Below, in pieces: positions 1-6,736 of a stretch of DNA of 10,268 nucleotides (position 1 is its first letter; each line of letters starts with the position of its first letter). The stretch spans positions 1-10,268 of the forward strand of contig JAITBS010000161.1 in the NCBI GenBank assembly GCA_031283515.1. Reading direction: 5' to 3'. The notes under the pieces are model-generated. The model saw only the letters and a list, made by a program, of their open reading frames with translations, did not search any database and had not been told where the DNA came from. This DNA is from Planctomycetaceae bacterium. Its GTDB lineage: Bacteria > Planctomycetota > Planctomycetia > Pirellulales > Thermoguttaceae. The translations under genes and the position numbers were made by a program.

Positions 1-2
1 AC

Positions 3-1307
3 AGCCTAATCGGTACAGATTTTTTCACGCAACAAAAATTCAATTTAACCGACGACGAACAGTTAAAACTCAACTGTTTCGACTGGGAAAAAGAATTTCC
101 AAACATATTCAAAAAAAACAGAGGCTTCAATATCGTAATCGGAAATCCGCCGTATGAAACAACGAGAAGCGAAGGAATCTCTGATGAAATTAAAAATTAC
201 TTTCGGCAGAAATACGAAACAGCGGAAGACAAATTTGATTATTACGTTTTTTTCATTGAACAAGCGAGTTTAATCGCGAAACCTGAAACTGGTTCTGTTG
301 CTCTTATTACGCCGAGTACATATTTAATGAAACCGTTATCGACAAAGTTACGCCGTTTTTTGGTACGAGAACATAAAATAAAAAGTATCGACGAATTTCA
401 ATACATGATTTTTAAGGCAACCGTTCCGACCGCTATTATTATTTTTGACAAATCAACAAAGAATCTCAAAAAAAATAAAATACAAATCCGATATTCCTTA
501 ACAAACAACGAACACCTAAAAGATAAATCAAACGCGAAAATTATTAAACAAGAATTATTCAACGTCGAGCCGTCGTTTTATTTCAACATTTACGCGGATT
601 CCGGTTTTCATGAATTTTTGTACAAGCTAAATCAATTGCCCGACATTAAACAACTAGGCGAACTTGCCGAAATTTATAACGGAATACAAACCGGCGACGA
701 CAAACAATTTACAAGCAATAAACAACACAACAAAAAATGGCGTCCTGTTATTGTCGGCTTTGACATTAACCGATACGTAAAAACTTGGGGCGGAAAATAC
801 GTACTGTACGAACCCGAACTTTTACACAGCAACACCCGCAACAATATTTTTAAAACGGAAGAAAAAATAATTATCAGACAAACAAGCGATAAAATTATTG
901 CAGCAATCGATAATGAAGAATATTACGCATTGGCAAGTACTTTTATCATAAAATTATTCGAAAAAGAAATAGATTACAAATGCCTGCTAGGAATATTAAA
1001 CTCCAAATTGTTTTTGTATCTTTATCAAAATATCAACAACGAAAAACGACGTATATTTCCGCAAATAAAGAAAAAACACATTTTCAACTTGCCAATTAAA
1101 ATCGGCTTTACAAAATTACACGACAATATCATTTCGCTTGTTGATCAAATGTTACAACTAAAGCTCAAAGAACTATCCGAACAAAAACCGCAAATGAAAA
1201 CAATTTTACAACGTCAAATCGAAGGTCTTGATCAACAAATCGACCAAGCCGTTTATTCGTTGTACGACTTGACCGAAGATGAAATAAAAATCGTTGAAGG
1301 GAAATAA
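3..1307 (+). CDS. Type IIG (Eco57I/TaqI-like) N6-adenine methyltransferase-restriction protein, 5' end missing
   Basis: The reading frame is open from base 3, so the start lies left of the window; 434 residues of the C-terminal part are visible. The adenine-methyltransferase motif IV, NPPY (bases 144-155, preceded by VIG), marks the catalytic site for N6-adenine methylation. It is followed by the family's ITPSTYL segment and a VPTAIIIF strand. The region from about base 640 (IYNGIQTGDDKQF) to base 1120, including GILNSKLFLYLYQ, looks like the TaqI-type target-recognition domain. The C-terminus (IDQAVYSLYDLTEDEIKIVE) is a typical helical tail of Eco57I-like proteins, so the 3' end is complete. 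An internal ATG at 327 falls after motif IV and is not the true start. A nuclease domain would lie upstream, so whether it cuts DNA or only methylates cannot be seen. The coding strand is very A-rich compared with neighbours, which fits acquisition by transfer (inference). Confidence 0.88.
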   Translation, partial: SLIGTDFFTQQKFNLTDDEQLKLNCFDWEKEFPNIFKKNRGFNIVIGNPPYETTRSEGISDEIKNYFRQKYETAEDKFDYYVFFIEQASLIAKPETGSVALITPSTYLMKPLSTKLRRFLVREHKIKSIDEFQYMIFKATVPTAIIIFDKSTKNLKKNKIQIRYSLTNNEHLKDKSNAKIIKQELFNVEPSFYFNIYADSGFHEFLYKLNQLPDIKQLGELAEIYNGIQTGDDKQFTSNKQHNKKWRPVIVGFDINRYVKTWGGKYVLYEPELLHSNTRNNIFKTEEKIIIRQTSDKIIAAIDNEEYYALASTFIIKLFEKEIDYKCLLGILNSKLFLYLYQNINNEKRRIFPQIKKKHIFNLPIKIGFTKLHDNIISLVDQMLQLKLKELSEQKPQMKTILQRQIEGLDQQIDQAVYSLYDLTEDEIKIVEGK

Positions 1308-1367
1308 TTTTAAACTATTACAAAAAATTAGGTTATTACAAAAAACGTATCTTTTTTATTTTTTGCG

Positions 1368-1393
1368 GTGAATTTTAATTTTTAGAAATTCAC
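1368..1393 (+). terminator. Possible weak hairpin terminator after the methyltransferase gene
   Basis: A perfect 8-bp inverted repeat, GTGAATTT (1368-1375) and AAATTCAC (1386-1393), encloses a 10-base AT-rich loop. It lies 60 bases after the stop at 1307 and 25 bases before the next start. The stem is AT-rich and the following T-run is interrupted, so termination is only a guess; it could equally act in the leader of the downstream gene. Confidence 0.25.
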
Positions 1394-1418
1394 TTTAACA
1401 AATTTTCAATAAATTTCT

Positions 1419-2450
1419 ATGAAAATCGGACTAGTTGGTTACAAAGGTTCTGGTAAGAGTACGTTATTTCAATGGTTGACAGGAATGGCTGCGGATCCGG
1501 CGTTGTCTCATACGTTACAATCGGCGACAGCTCCTATTCCCGAACCGCGATTCGATGCTCTTATCGAAATTTACAAACCTAAAAAAATTACGTATGCAAG
1601 TATTGAAATTGTTGATACACCGGGTTTATCGCGTACTCAACAAGGGAATCCCGCACGACTGGCACAACTTCGTGAAACAGATGCACTCGTTTGGGTTGTG
1701 CCGACTTTTGACGGTTCTAATCCCGTAACGGAAATCGGAGCCTTTCAGGAAGATACGATTCTTGCCGACCTTGAAATTGTTTTAAATCGAATCGAAAAAG
1801 TTACGGAACAAAACAAACGTCCTGTTCCAAAATCAGAACACGAACGATTTGAGTTTGAACTCATAACGCTTGAACAACTTCGGGAAGGACTCGAATCCGG
1901 TCAACCCGTTAAAGAAAATCAATTGACTCCCGAACAACAACGTATTGTCCGAGGTTTTCGATTACTCAGCGGTAAACCGCGAATGATGATTATTAACACG
2001 GCGGATGATGAAACGGATTTAAAACAGTACGAAAAATTGGCGGAGACGGAGTTTCCGGTGATTGCGGTGAGTGTTCGGCTCGAAGCGGAACTCGATAAAA
2101 TGTCGCCGGAAGAAAAAACAGATTTTCTCAATGAAATGCAGCTTCCTTCAACCGATAAAAAAATTGTTATCAAAATGATGCTTGACGCTTCGGGGCAGAT
2201 GACGTTTTTGACTGCGGGTGAAAAGGAAATCCGAACATGGCTTGTTCCCAAAGACGGTACCGCATTGGATGCCGCCGCCGCAATTCATACCGATATGGCG
2301 AAAGGATTCATTCGGGCGGAAGTTACAAAAGCCGAAGACTTAATTCGGCTGGGAAGTGAACGCGCCGTCAAAGCAGAAAACCTCGTCCGACGTGAACCAA
2401 AAGATTATCTCATTCAAGACGGCGATATATTTTTGTTTCACTTCAGTTGA
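1419..2450 (+). CDS. YchF/Obg-family P-loop NTPase with C-terminal TGS domain (divergent YchF paralogue)
   Basis: This 343-residue protein has the YchF architecture: an N-terminal P-loop NTPase (Walker A G7-YKGSGKST15, switch II D66-TPG), a helical insertion around residues 120-185, and a C-terminal TGS domain (about 265-343). The TGS part has family hallmarks: FLTAGEKEIRTW, IHTDMAKGFIRAEV and KDYLIQDGDIFLFHF. YchF proteins are ribosome-associated ATPases; known members are about 363 residues, so this one is slightly short. It departs from canonical YchF at the P-loop (GYKGSGKST rather than a PNVGKST type), at switch II (DTPGL rather than DIAGL) and at the specificity motif (N193-TAD rather than NxxE). 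It is therefore probably a paralogue rather than the housekeeping ychF, and nucleotide preference cannot be assumed. No Shine-Dalgarno sequence precedes the ATG, and there is no functional link to the upstream methyltransferase gene. Confidence 0.85.
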   Translation: MKIGLVGYKGSGKSTLFQWLTGMAADPALSHTLQSATAPIPEPRFDALIEIYKPKKITYASIEIVDTPGLSRTQQGNPARLAQLRETDALVWVVPTFDGSNPVTEIGAFQEDTILADLEIVLNRIEKVTEQNKRPVPKSEHERFEFELITLEQLREGLESGQPVKENQLTPEQQRIVRGFRLLSGKPRMMIINTADDETDLKQYEKLAETEFPVIAVSVRLEAELDKMSPEEKTDFLNEMQLPSTDKKIVIKMMLDASGQMTFLTAGEKEIRTWLVPKDGTALDAAAAIHTDMAKGFIRAEVTKAEDLIRLGSERAVKAENLVRREPKDYLIQDGDIFLFHFS

Positions 2451-2464
2451 TTTTAAAACAATTT

Positions 2465-2602
2465 GTAATCTATCAGTGGAAGATTCGTCAATTTGTTTAC
2501 CAATGGACTCCAAAGGTCGCCAACGTTTCGCCTACCTGTTAGTTGCCTACCTTGTAATTTCCAACTGTAAACAAATTCAAAAATATTTCACTGATATATT
2601 AC
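2465..2602. repeat. MITE-like imperfect palindromic repeat, full copy (copy 1)
   Basis: About 138 bases with terminal inverted repeats of 43 positions: 2465-2507 matches the reverse complement of 2560-2602 at 34 of 43 positions. Both arms begin GTAATnTATCAGTG and contain AATTTGTTTAC. The core (2508-2559) has two copies of GCCTACC, 7 bases each. It fills the gap between the convergent YchF-like and XylR-like genes and could form a long hairpin acting as a bidirectional terminator. Related sequences occur at 8632-8711 and 4810-4878. No protein is encoded, so any mobility would depend on a transposase elsewhere (inference). Confidence 0.8.
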
Positions 2603-2707
2603 GATGAAAGTAATTTTTATAAAAGACACACCGTATATTAAATCGGGTATTGACAATAATTGCACTGAAATATTACAAAAATTAAATTATTAGGAGTTTT
2701 TTGAAAC

Positions 2708-3892
2708 TTATTTTTGTGCGGAACCCGTTTGGCGGTATTTGGAAGGCGTAACTCCCAACTCGTTTTTGAATATCTGAATAAAATAACTTCCCGTAGCAAA
2801 ACCAACATCTTCGGCAATTTCAGGAATACTCATCTCTGTTTCCTGCAAAAGACGTTTTGCTCTATCAAGACGAACTTTGTGTATTTCCTGCAAAACCGTT
2901 TTTCCAAGAACACGCCGGAATTTTAACTCCAATGTCCGCCGTGAAATCGCAAGATGTTCTGCCAGTTTATGAATCGTCAACGTATTGAGAGGTTGCGTGT
3001 GAATATATTGCAACGAAGCAGCAATCATCGGATCATCAACCGCAACAATATTACTGGAACGCCGCTCAATAACTTGAGATGGAATTACAATAATCTTTTC
3101 CAATGGTTGCGGTTGATTTTTCATCATTTTATCAAGAGCCTGCGCCGCAAGAAAACCGCCTCGCTCCGTATGGAACTGAACACTGGAAAGCGGAGGATAA
3201 CTCAAATCGCACAATAATTCATCATTGTCCACTCCAACAACAGTCATTTCCTCCGGTATCACTATTTTTGCAAAACTACAAGCATCTAACACTTCCCGTC
3301 CGCGTTGGTCATTACAAGCCATGAGACCAATCGGTTTGGGCAAGTTTTTCAGCCAATGAGCAAGAAAAATTTCCTCCTTTTCCCAGCGTAACGGTAAACC
3401 ATGCCGTAACGGAACTCGATAAATCTCTACCGGAAATCCCTTGTTTTTCAGATAATTCATAAAAGTTTGCTCTCGAATATGAGACCAGATTTGTCCCTGA
3501 TAACCTACGTATGCGAATTGCCTGAATTGTTTTTCGAGAAAGTGTTCCGCAACCAACTTCGCCGCTCCAACAGAATCACTAATCATTTCAACATAAGAAA
3601 TATTCCGCACAATTTTCCGAACTGCCGACGAATCCGGTAAATCAAGAAAAACAGTAGGTAAACCGGTTCGTATCACCAGTTGAGCCGTTCGATCATTCAT
3701 AACCCGCGCAATAATTCCCGTACCTCGCCACTCTTTCATTTTCGGTACAATTTGTTCAAAATCACCGGGAGTTAAATGAAATTGCCAGGGTCCATAGAGT
3801 TGCGAATATTTGGCAATACCGCGAAGTAAACCGCGCCCGTATTCCCGCGATGTCTCAATCAGAATCGCCACTTTCGGTACAGTATTACTCAT
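2708..3892 (-). CDS. XylR-like transcriptional regulator (LacI-type sensor domain plus AraC-type HTH)
   Basis: A sugar-responsive DNA-binding regulator. The N-terminal two thirds is a periplasmic-binding-protein-like sensor domain: it opens KVAILIETSREYGRGLLRGI, has the acidic IGLMACNDQRGREVL strand and the GVDNDELLCDLSYPPLSSV segment shared with LacI-type regulators. The last 100 residues form an AraC-type double helix-turn-helix: LTIHKLAEHLAISRRTLELKF, then MSIPEIAEDVGFATGSYF and the closing GVTPSKYR. This order matches E. coli XylR and the many planctomycete XylR-like proteins. The ATG at 3892 puts the conserved sensor core 7 residues from the N-terminus; in-frame starts at 3958, 3976 (ATG) or 3982 (TTG) would add up to 30 unmatched residues, and none has a Shine-Dalgarno sequence. 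It lies about 200 bases downstream of araD on the same strand, so it may control pentose catabolism. Its effector is unknown. Confidence 0.9.
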   Translation of the reverse strand: MSNTVPKVAILIETSREYGRGLLRGIAKYSQLYGPWQFHLTPGDFEQIVPKMKEWRGTGIIARVMNDRTAQLVIRTGLPTVFLDLPDSSAVRKIVRNISYVEMISDSVGAAKLVAEHFLEKQFRQFAYVGYQGQIWSHIREQTFMNYLKNKGFPVEIYRVPLRHGLPLRWEKEEIFLAHWLKNLPKPIGLMACNDQRGREVLDACSFAKIVIPEEMTVVGVDNDELLCDLSYPPLSSVQFHTERGGFLAAQALDKMMKNQPQPLEKIIVIPSQVIERRSSNIVAVDDPMIAASLQYIHTQPLNTLTIHKLAEHLAISRRTLELKFRRVLGKTVLQEIHKVRLDRAKRLLQETEMSIPEIAEDVGFATGSYFIQIFKNELGVTPSKYRQTGSAQK

Positions 3893-4069
3893 CGCCGATA
3901 AACCGGCAAGATTGGTTTTTCCATTGAAGAAAGCAGTTGAAGACAAGGATCGTTTCATTTTTTTGTAACCGAACATGCACAATAAAATAATTGGGAACGA
4001 TTCACATCAAGGAGGCGTTACATAAATTTTGTTTCAATTTCATATCAATGGTGATGAGATTATTTTTTT

Positions 4070-4107
4070 CTGAATCACTGACCATCATCTGAATCATTGA
4101 CCATAAT
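4070..4107. repeat. 19-bp tandem duplication across the araD stop codon
   Basis: Two adjacent 19-base units, 4070-4088 and 4089-4107, match at 17 of 19 positions (CTGAATCAyTGACCATmAT on the plus strand). The right-hand unit holds the last codons and TGA stop of araD; the left-hand unit lies just beyond the stop. The duplication lies outside the coding part, so the protein is unaffected. Confidence 0.7.
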
Positions 4108-4786
4108 AAGCATAAGCACCGTGTTTTCTGGAAAAATGTTTTTCAATAAGGGACGGATTCATCGGCAATACCGGATTAAGTGAATCACTAATAGACATAA
4201 TCCGAGCAACTTCTTCAAGAACAACCGCGTTCTCAACCGCCTGATGTACAGAATTTCCCCACGTAAACGGACCATGATTGGCAACAAGAACTCCGGGAAC
4301 ATGAACCGGATTGATTTGCCGCGTGCGGAAACATTCAACAATAACATTGCCGGTTTCCGTTTCGTAATTCCCGAAAACTTCACTCTGTGTCATTGAGCGT
4401 GTGCAAGGAATTTCCCGATAAAAATAATCAGCGTGTGTTGTTCCGTTTGCCGGAATATCACGTTGTGCCTGCGACCATGCGGTTGCGTAAGTTGAGTGAG
4501 TGTGAACCACTCCGCCAATTTCGGGAAACGAACGGTATAAAACCAAATGAGTCGGCGTGTCCGAAGAAGGATTCAGTTGCCCTTCAACAAGATTACCCCG
4601 AAAATCAAGAACCGGTAACATCTCCGCCGTCAATTCTTGATACGAAACACCGGACGGCTTAATAACAATCAATTCTCGTTCCCGATCAATTCCACTGGCA
4701 TTGCCCCAAGTAAACAACACAAGATGATGCCGAACCAAATCAAGATTCGCTTCAAAAACAATCTCTTTGAGTTCCTTGAGTGTCAT
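4094..4786 (-). CDS. araD: L-ribulose-5-phosphate 4-epimerase
   Basis: This cytoplasmic zinc enzyme interconverts L-ribulose 5-phosphate and D-xylulose 5-phosphate through retro-aldol chemistry, feeding L-arabinose (or related sugars) into the pentose phosphate pathway. It is 230 residues long, against 231 for E. coli AraD, and aligns end to end without gaps in the core. Visible residues: D76, H95, H97 and H171 (metal ligands in the E. coli enzyme), D120 and Y228 (catalytic). Also visible are the TWGNASGIDRE and IKPSGV phosphate-site loops, SSDTPTH, GTTHADYFY and the C-terminal KHGAYAYYGQ. The AraD, UlaF and SgbE paralogues share these motifs, so the physiological sugar could be L-arabinose, L-ascorbate or L-xylulose; no kinase or isomerase gene lies in the window to decide. 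The start at 4786 matches the E. coli N-terminus, but no Shine-Dalgarno sequence is present. A XylR-like regulator follows on the same strand. Confidence 0.95.
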   Translation of the reverse strand: MTLKELKEIVFEANLDLVRHHLVLFTWGNASGIDRERELIVIKPSGVSYQELTAEMLPVLDFRGNLVEGQLNPSSDTPTHLVLYRSFPEIGGVVHTHSTYATAWSQAQRDIPANGTTHADYFYREIPCTRSMTQSEVFGNYETETGNVIVECFRTRQINPVHVPGVLVANHGPFTWGNSVHQAVENAVVLEEVARIMSISDSLNPVLPMNPSLIEKHFSRKHGAYAYYGQ

Positions 4787-4809
4787 AATAAGGCAATAAA
4801 ATGAGGTAC

Positions 4810-4878
4810 TATTTCAGCGGAACATTGCGCCTTTTCATTTCCGAATCGAAACAAATTGACGAACATTCCGCTGAAATA
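4810..4878. repeat. Short palindromic repeat related to copy 1 (copy 3)
   Basis: A perfect 13-bp inverted repeat, TATTTCAGCGGAA (4810-4822) and its complement (4866-4878), bounds a 69-base segment between the lipoprotein stop and the araD start. On the minus strand its arm matches the left arm of the 2465-2602 element at 24 of 28 positions, including 15 identical bases (TTCGTCAATTTGTTT; 4849-4863 here, 2484-2498 there). It looks like an internally deleted or diverged member of the same family. By position it could also serve as a 3'-end hairpin for the lipoprotein transcript. Confidence 0.6.
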
Positions 4879-4888
4879 TTCGTTTCTT

Positions 4889-5305
4889 TTATTTTTTGGA
4901 CGGTACATAACGATCAACTTTAATATCGAATGTTTTGGTCGAAGCGGTTACATCAAGAGTTAACTCTGAAGTCGAACCGCTACTGTATTTTGTATCAATT
5001 AACGGTTCCATAATGGACATACCTTCTTTGTCTTGTCCAATCTCTTTTTCAGCACCGGAAATGTAAACACGGTAAGTTCCGGCGGGAAGTCCATCCTTTT
5101 CTGAAAGCGAACCGACAACATAAGTACCGTCCGCTTTCAGAGTGCCGCGAGCCAAATAAGTGTCTGTCTCAAAACAAACAGTTCCCGTACCTAAAGGACT
5201 GCCATCGTCGGAAAATGTTACTTTTCCCCCAAGACCAACCTTATCGCCACAGCCAACCAACAAAAGTAACGTCAAAGAAAGACCAAGAAATAAACTGTTT
5301 TTCAT
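4889..5305 (-). CDS. Small secreted lipoprotein with a carboxypeptidase-regulatory-like domain
   Basis: The 138-residue product starts with a lipoprotein signal peptide: MKN, a leucine-rich hydrophobic stretch, then the lipobox L16-V-G-C19, so the mature protein should be lipid-anchored at cysteine 19. The rest is one transthyretin-like or carboxypeptidase-regulatory-like beta-sandwich: GGKVTFSDDGSPLGTGTVCF, an ARGTLKADGTYVVG strand pair, then GLPAGTYRVYISG and a DTKYSSGSTSELTLDVT tail. Planctomycetes carry many such short lipoproteins, mostly of unknown function; the fold suggests binding or structural work rather than catalysis. The start at 5305 is chosen because AAGAGG lies 8 bases upstream (5314-5319 on the plus strand) and because it gives a clean signal peptide. 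Upstream in-frame ATGs at 5323 and 5338 would only add a charged leader. It is transcribed away from the BatE-like gene. Confidence 0.82.
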   Translation of the reverse strand: MKNSLFLGLSLTLLLLVGCGDKVGLGGKVTFSDDGSPLGTGTVCFETDTYLARGTLKADGTYVVGSLSEKDGLPAGTYRVYISGAEKEIGQDKEGMSIMEPLIDTKYSSGSTSELTLDVTASTKTFDIKVDRYVPSKK

Positions 5306-5636
5306 CGTAAAAACCTCTTTCATTTTAAAGTGTTTCAAACATACGGTAAGAATTTTACGGTAACATAACCGCCATTCTTTATTTTACAGAAAAACATGTT
5401 ATCATAATCTGAATCAATGTGAAAGAGCCTTGCCTAAAATAAAAATCTGTTTTTTAGAAAAAAAAATTTTATCATTCAATTAGGCGGTACTTAAAACAAG
5501 TAAATTATTGAATTTTCCCCATTAAAAAACAAACTCGTTAACAAGGCAAGACGAAATAGAACGGCGGGAAAATTGGTTTTTCAAGTGTAATGAGTAATGA
5601 TTCTTTACACAAAAATTTCAACTTATGGTTTGAATT
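5306..5636. other. Divergent AT-rich intergenic region (about 330 bases)
   Basis: This stretch separates the minus-strand lipoprotein gene from the plus-strand BatE-like gene and must hold both promoters. The only clear site is the Shine-Dalgarno sequence of the lipoprotein gene (AAGAGG on the minus strand, 5314-5319). There are A/T tracts near 5453-5475 and a loose inverted pair CTTGCCT (near 5428) / AGGCAAG (near 5543). I found no convincing -35/-10 pair in either direction, no RNA gene and no credible ORF. Confidence 0.6.
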
Positions 5637-6434
5637 ATGTTATTGGTCGGTAATAAATTTAGTATATTGATTGTTTTGTTTGGAATTTTGTTTATTGTTG
5701 GTTGTTCCCGATCACCAGACGAACATTGGGTTCAAATGTTTCTCGAAGCCCAAGAAGCTTTTGAGAAAACAGAGAAATTGCCGGCGGCTGACCAGCCGAA
5801 AGAGTTTTATCGGGTTGCGACCATGTTTCAAAATGTGATTGATCAAGGAGTTCAGTCGGGACCGATTTATTATAATTTGGGAAACGCATGGCTAAGAGCC
5901 GAAGAACGCGGTCGCGCTATTGCTGCCTATCATTTGGCTCAACGATATCGACCACTCGACCCTTACATCGCTTCAAATAAACAAATCGCATTGGGGAACA
6001 CCGCCGCACCGGAACCAACAACTCCTTTTATCGAATACGTTTTTTTCTGGCAAAACAGTATTGGTTGCCGTGAGAAAGTGACGTATTCGGTTTTGCTGAC
6101 GGTTGTAACGTTTATTTTGGGAATTTTCTATCATTTTGTACGATATCGGTGGCTGCGGCGTTTTGTGGTCACACTGTTGATGTTTACGGTGATTGCGGTT
6201 TGTTCCACCGGCTACGATTGGTACCGTTTCGAATGGATACATCATGCCGTGGTTGCTGTAGAAAACGCCGTACCGCGCAAAGGAAATTCGGAACAATATG
6301 AACCCGTATTCACAACTCCGATTCCATTTGGTACAATAATTGTTGTTCATGACGAGCGGAATGATTGGACTCGTTTACGTTTTTCTTCCGGTCAAGACGG
6401 TTGGCTCCCGAAAAACCAAATCATCGAATTTTGA
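5637..6434 (+). CDS. BatE-like membrane lipoprotein: TPR repeats, two TM helices, SH3-like domain
   Basis: Domain order in the 265 residues: a hydrophobic export signal (about 8-22) ending in a lipobox-like I20-V-G-C23; a TPR-type helical region (about 35-115), with GPIYYNLGNAWLRAEERGRA followed by IAAYHLAQRYRPLDP matching the TPR of BatE proteins; two membrane helices (about 148-168 and 174-190); and a C-terminal bacterial SH3-like barrel (about 205-265) ending DWTRLRFSSGQDGWLPKNQI. BatE proteins usually sit with batA, batB and batD (von Willebrand-factor and oxygen-tolerance proteins) downstream of moxR. None of those genes is in this window, so the function is inferred from architecture alone. 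TPR and SH3 parts should face the periplasm, working as a protein- or wall-binding scaffold (inference). The start gives an intact signal sequence but has no Shine-Dalgarno motif. If the lipobox is not processed, residues 8-22 are a third membrane helix. Confidence 0.72.
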   Translation: MLLVGNKFSILIVLFGILFIVGCSRSPDEHWVQMFLEAQEAFEKTEKLPAADQPKEFYRVATMFQNVIDQGVQSGPIYYNLGNAWLRAEERGRAIAAYHLAQRYRPLDPYIASNKQIALGNTAAPEPTTPFIEYVFFWQNSIGCREKVTYSVLLTVVTFILGIFYHFVRYRWLRRFVVTLLMFTVIAVCSTGYDWYRFEWIHHAVVAVENAVPRKGNSEQYEPVFTTPIPFGTIIVVHDERNDWTRLRFSSGQDGWLPKNQIIEF

Positions 6435-6736
6435 ATCAAAAAACCACAAAAGGAAACAACAAATAGAAATAACGAACAAAACGTAACGGACTCTTTTATT
6501 TTTTACCACAGAGAACACAAAGATCACAGAGATTTTTTTAAGGTATTAAAGATATTATTACCTTTTGAAGGGGAAAAACACGAAAATATTATAACAATAT
6601 TCCGTAAATTCGGTGTTCAAAATCAAGGTTAATACGACAAGGCAATCAATTTAAAAAACATGAGGAACTTCTGTACTTTCTCTGTGAACTCTTTGTTCTC
6701 TGTGGTTAATAAAATAGAAGTTACAATAAAACATTT
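6435..6736. other. Intergenic region of about 300 bases, mostly a repeat element
   Basis: Between the BatE-like and PlsC-like genes. About two thirds is the terminal-inverted-repeat element at 6503-6708. The flanks are short and AT-rich: about 70 bases on the left and 28 on the right. No ORF, RNA gene or Shine-Dalgarno sequence was found. The PlsC promoter must lie inside or overlap the element unless transcription reads through from 5637. Confidence 0.6.
6503..6708. repeat. MITE-like element with ACCACAGAGAACACA-type terminal inverted repeats
   Basis: The left end, ACCACAGAGAACACAAAG then ATCACAGAGA (6505-6532), matches the reverse complement of the right end (6679-6706) at 25 of 28 positions. 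The element is about 205 bases, AT-rich inside, with no coding capacity. The outermost bases, TTACC on the left and GGTTAA on the right, may include remains of a target-site duplication. From memory, sequences of the ACCACAGAG-(A/G)ACACAGAG type are widespread as dispersed repeats in environmental bacterial genomes; this was not checked here. A small internal inverted pair (AAGGTA/TACCTT, near 6540-6565) also exists. Confidence 0.78.

Noticed and set aside
1316..1345. Direct repeat TATTACAAAAAA (1316-1327 and 1334-1345)
   Set aside because: Low-complexity AT-rich sequence; similar TACAAAAA words occur in other spacers, so no specific function is supported.
2646..2680. TTGACA followed about 15-17 bases later by TATTAC/TTACAA, a promoter-like pair on the plus strand
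   Set aside because: The -10 match is poor and it would fire into the 3' end of the minus-strand regulator gene with no plus-strand gene to drive.
2604..2693. A 29-codon plus-strand ORF beginning MKVIFIKDTPYIKSG, just after the palindromic repeat
   Set aside because: The first residues faintly recall the start of ribosomal protein L9, but it is far too short, has no Shine-Dalgarno sequence and ends quickly in AT-rich spacer; most likely chance.
4009..4095. AAGGAGG on the plus strand near 4010 followed by ATG at 4047
   Set aside because: The resulting frame is only 14 codons, with no coding character; the SD-like word is probably chance.
5973..6350. A 125-codon minus-strand ORF antisense to the BatE-like gene
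   Set aside because: It lies wholly inside a gene with clear domains, has no recognisable motifs and an unnatural residue mix; it is a shadow frame.
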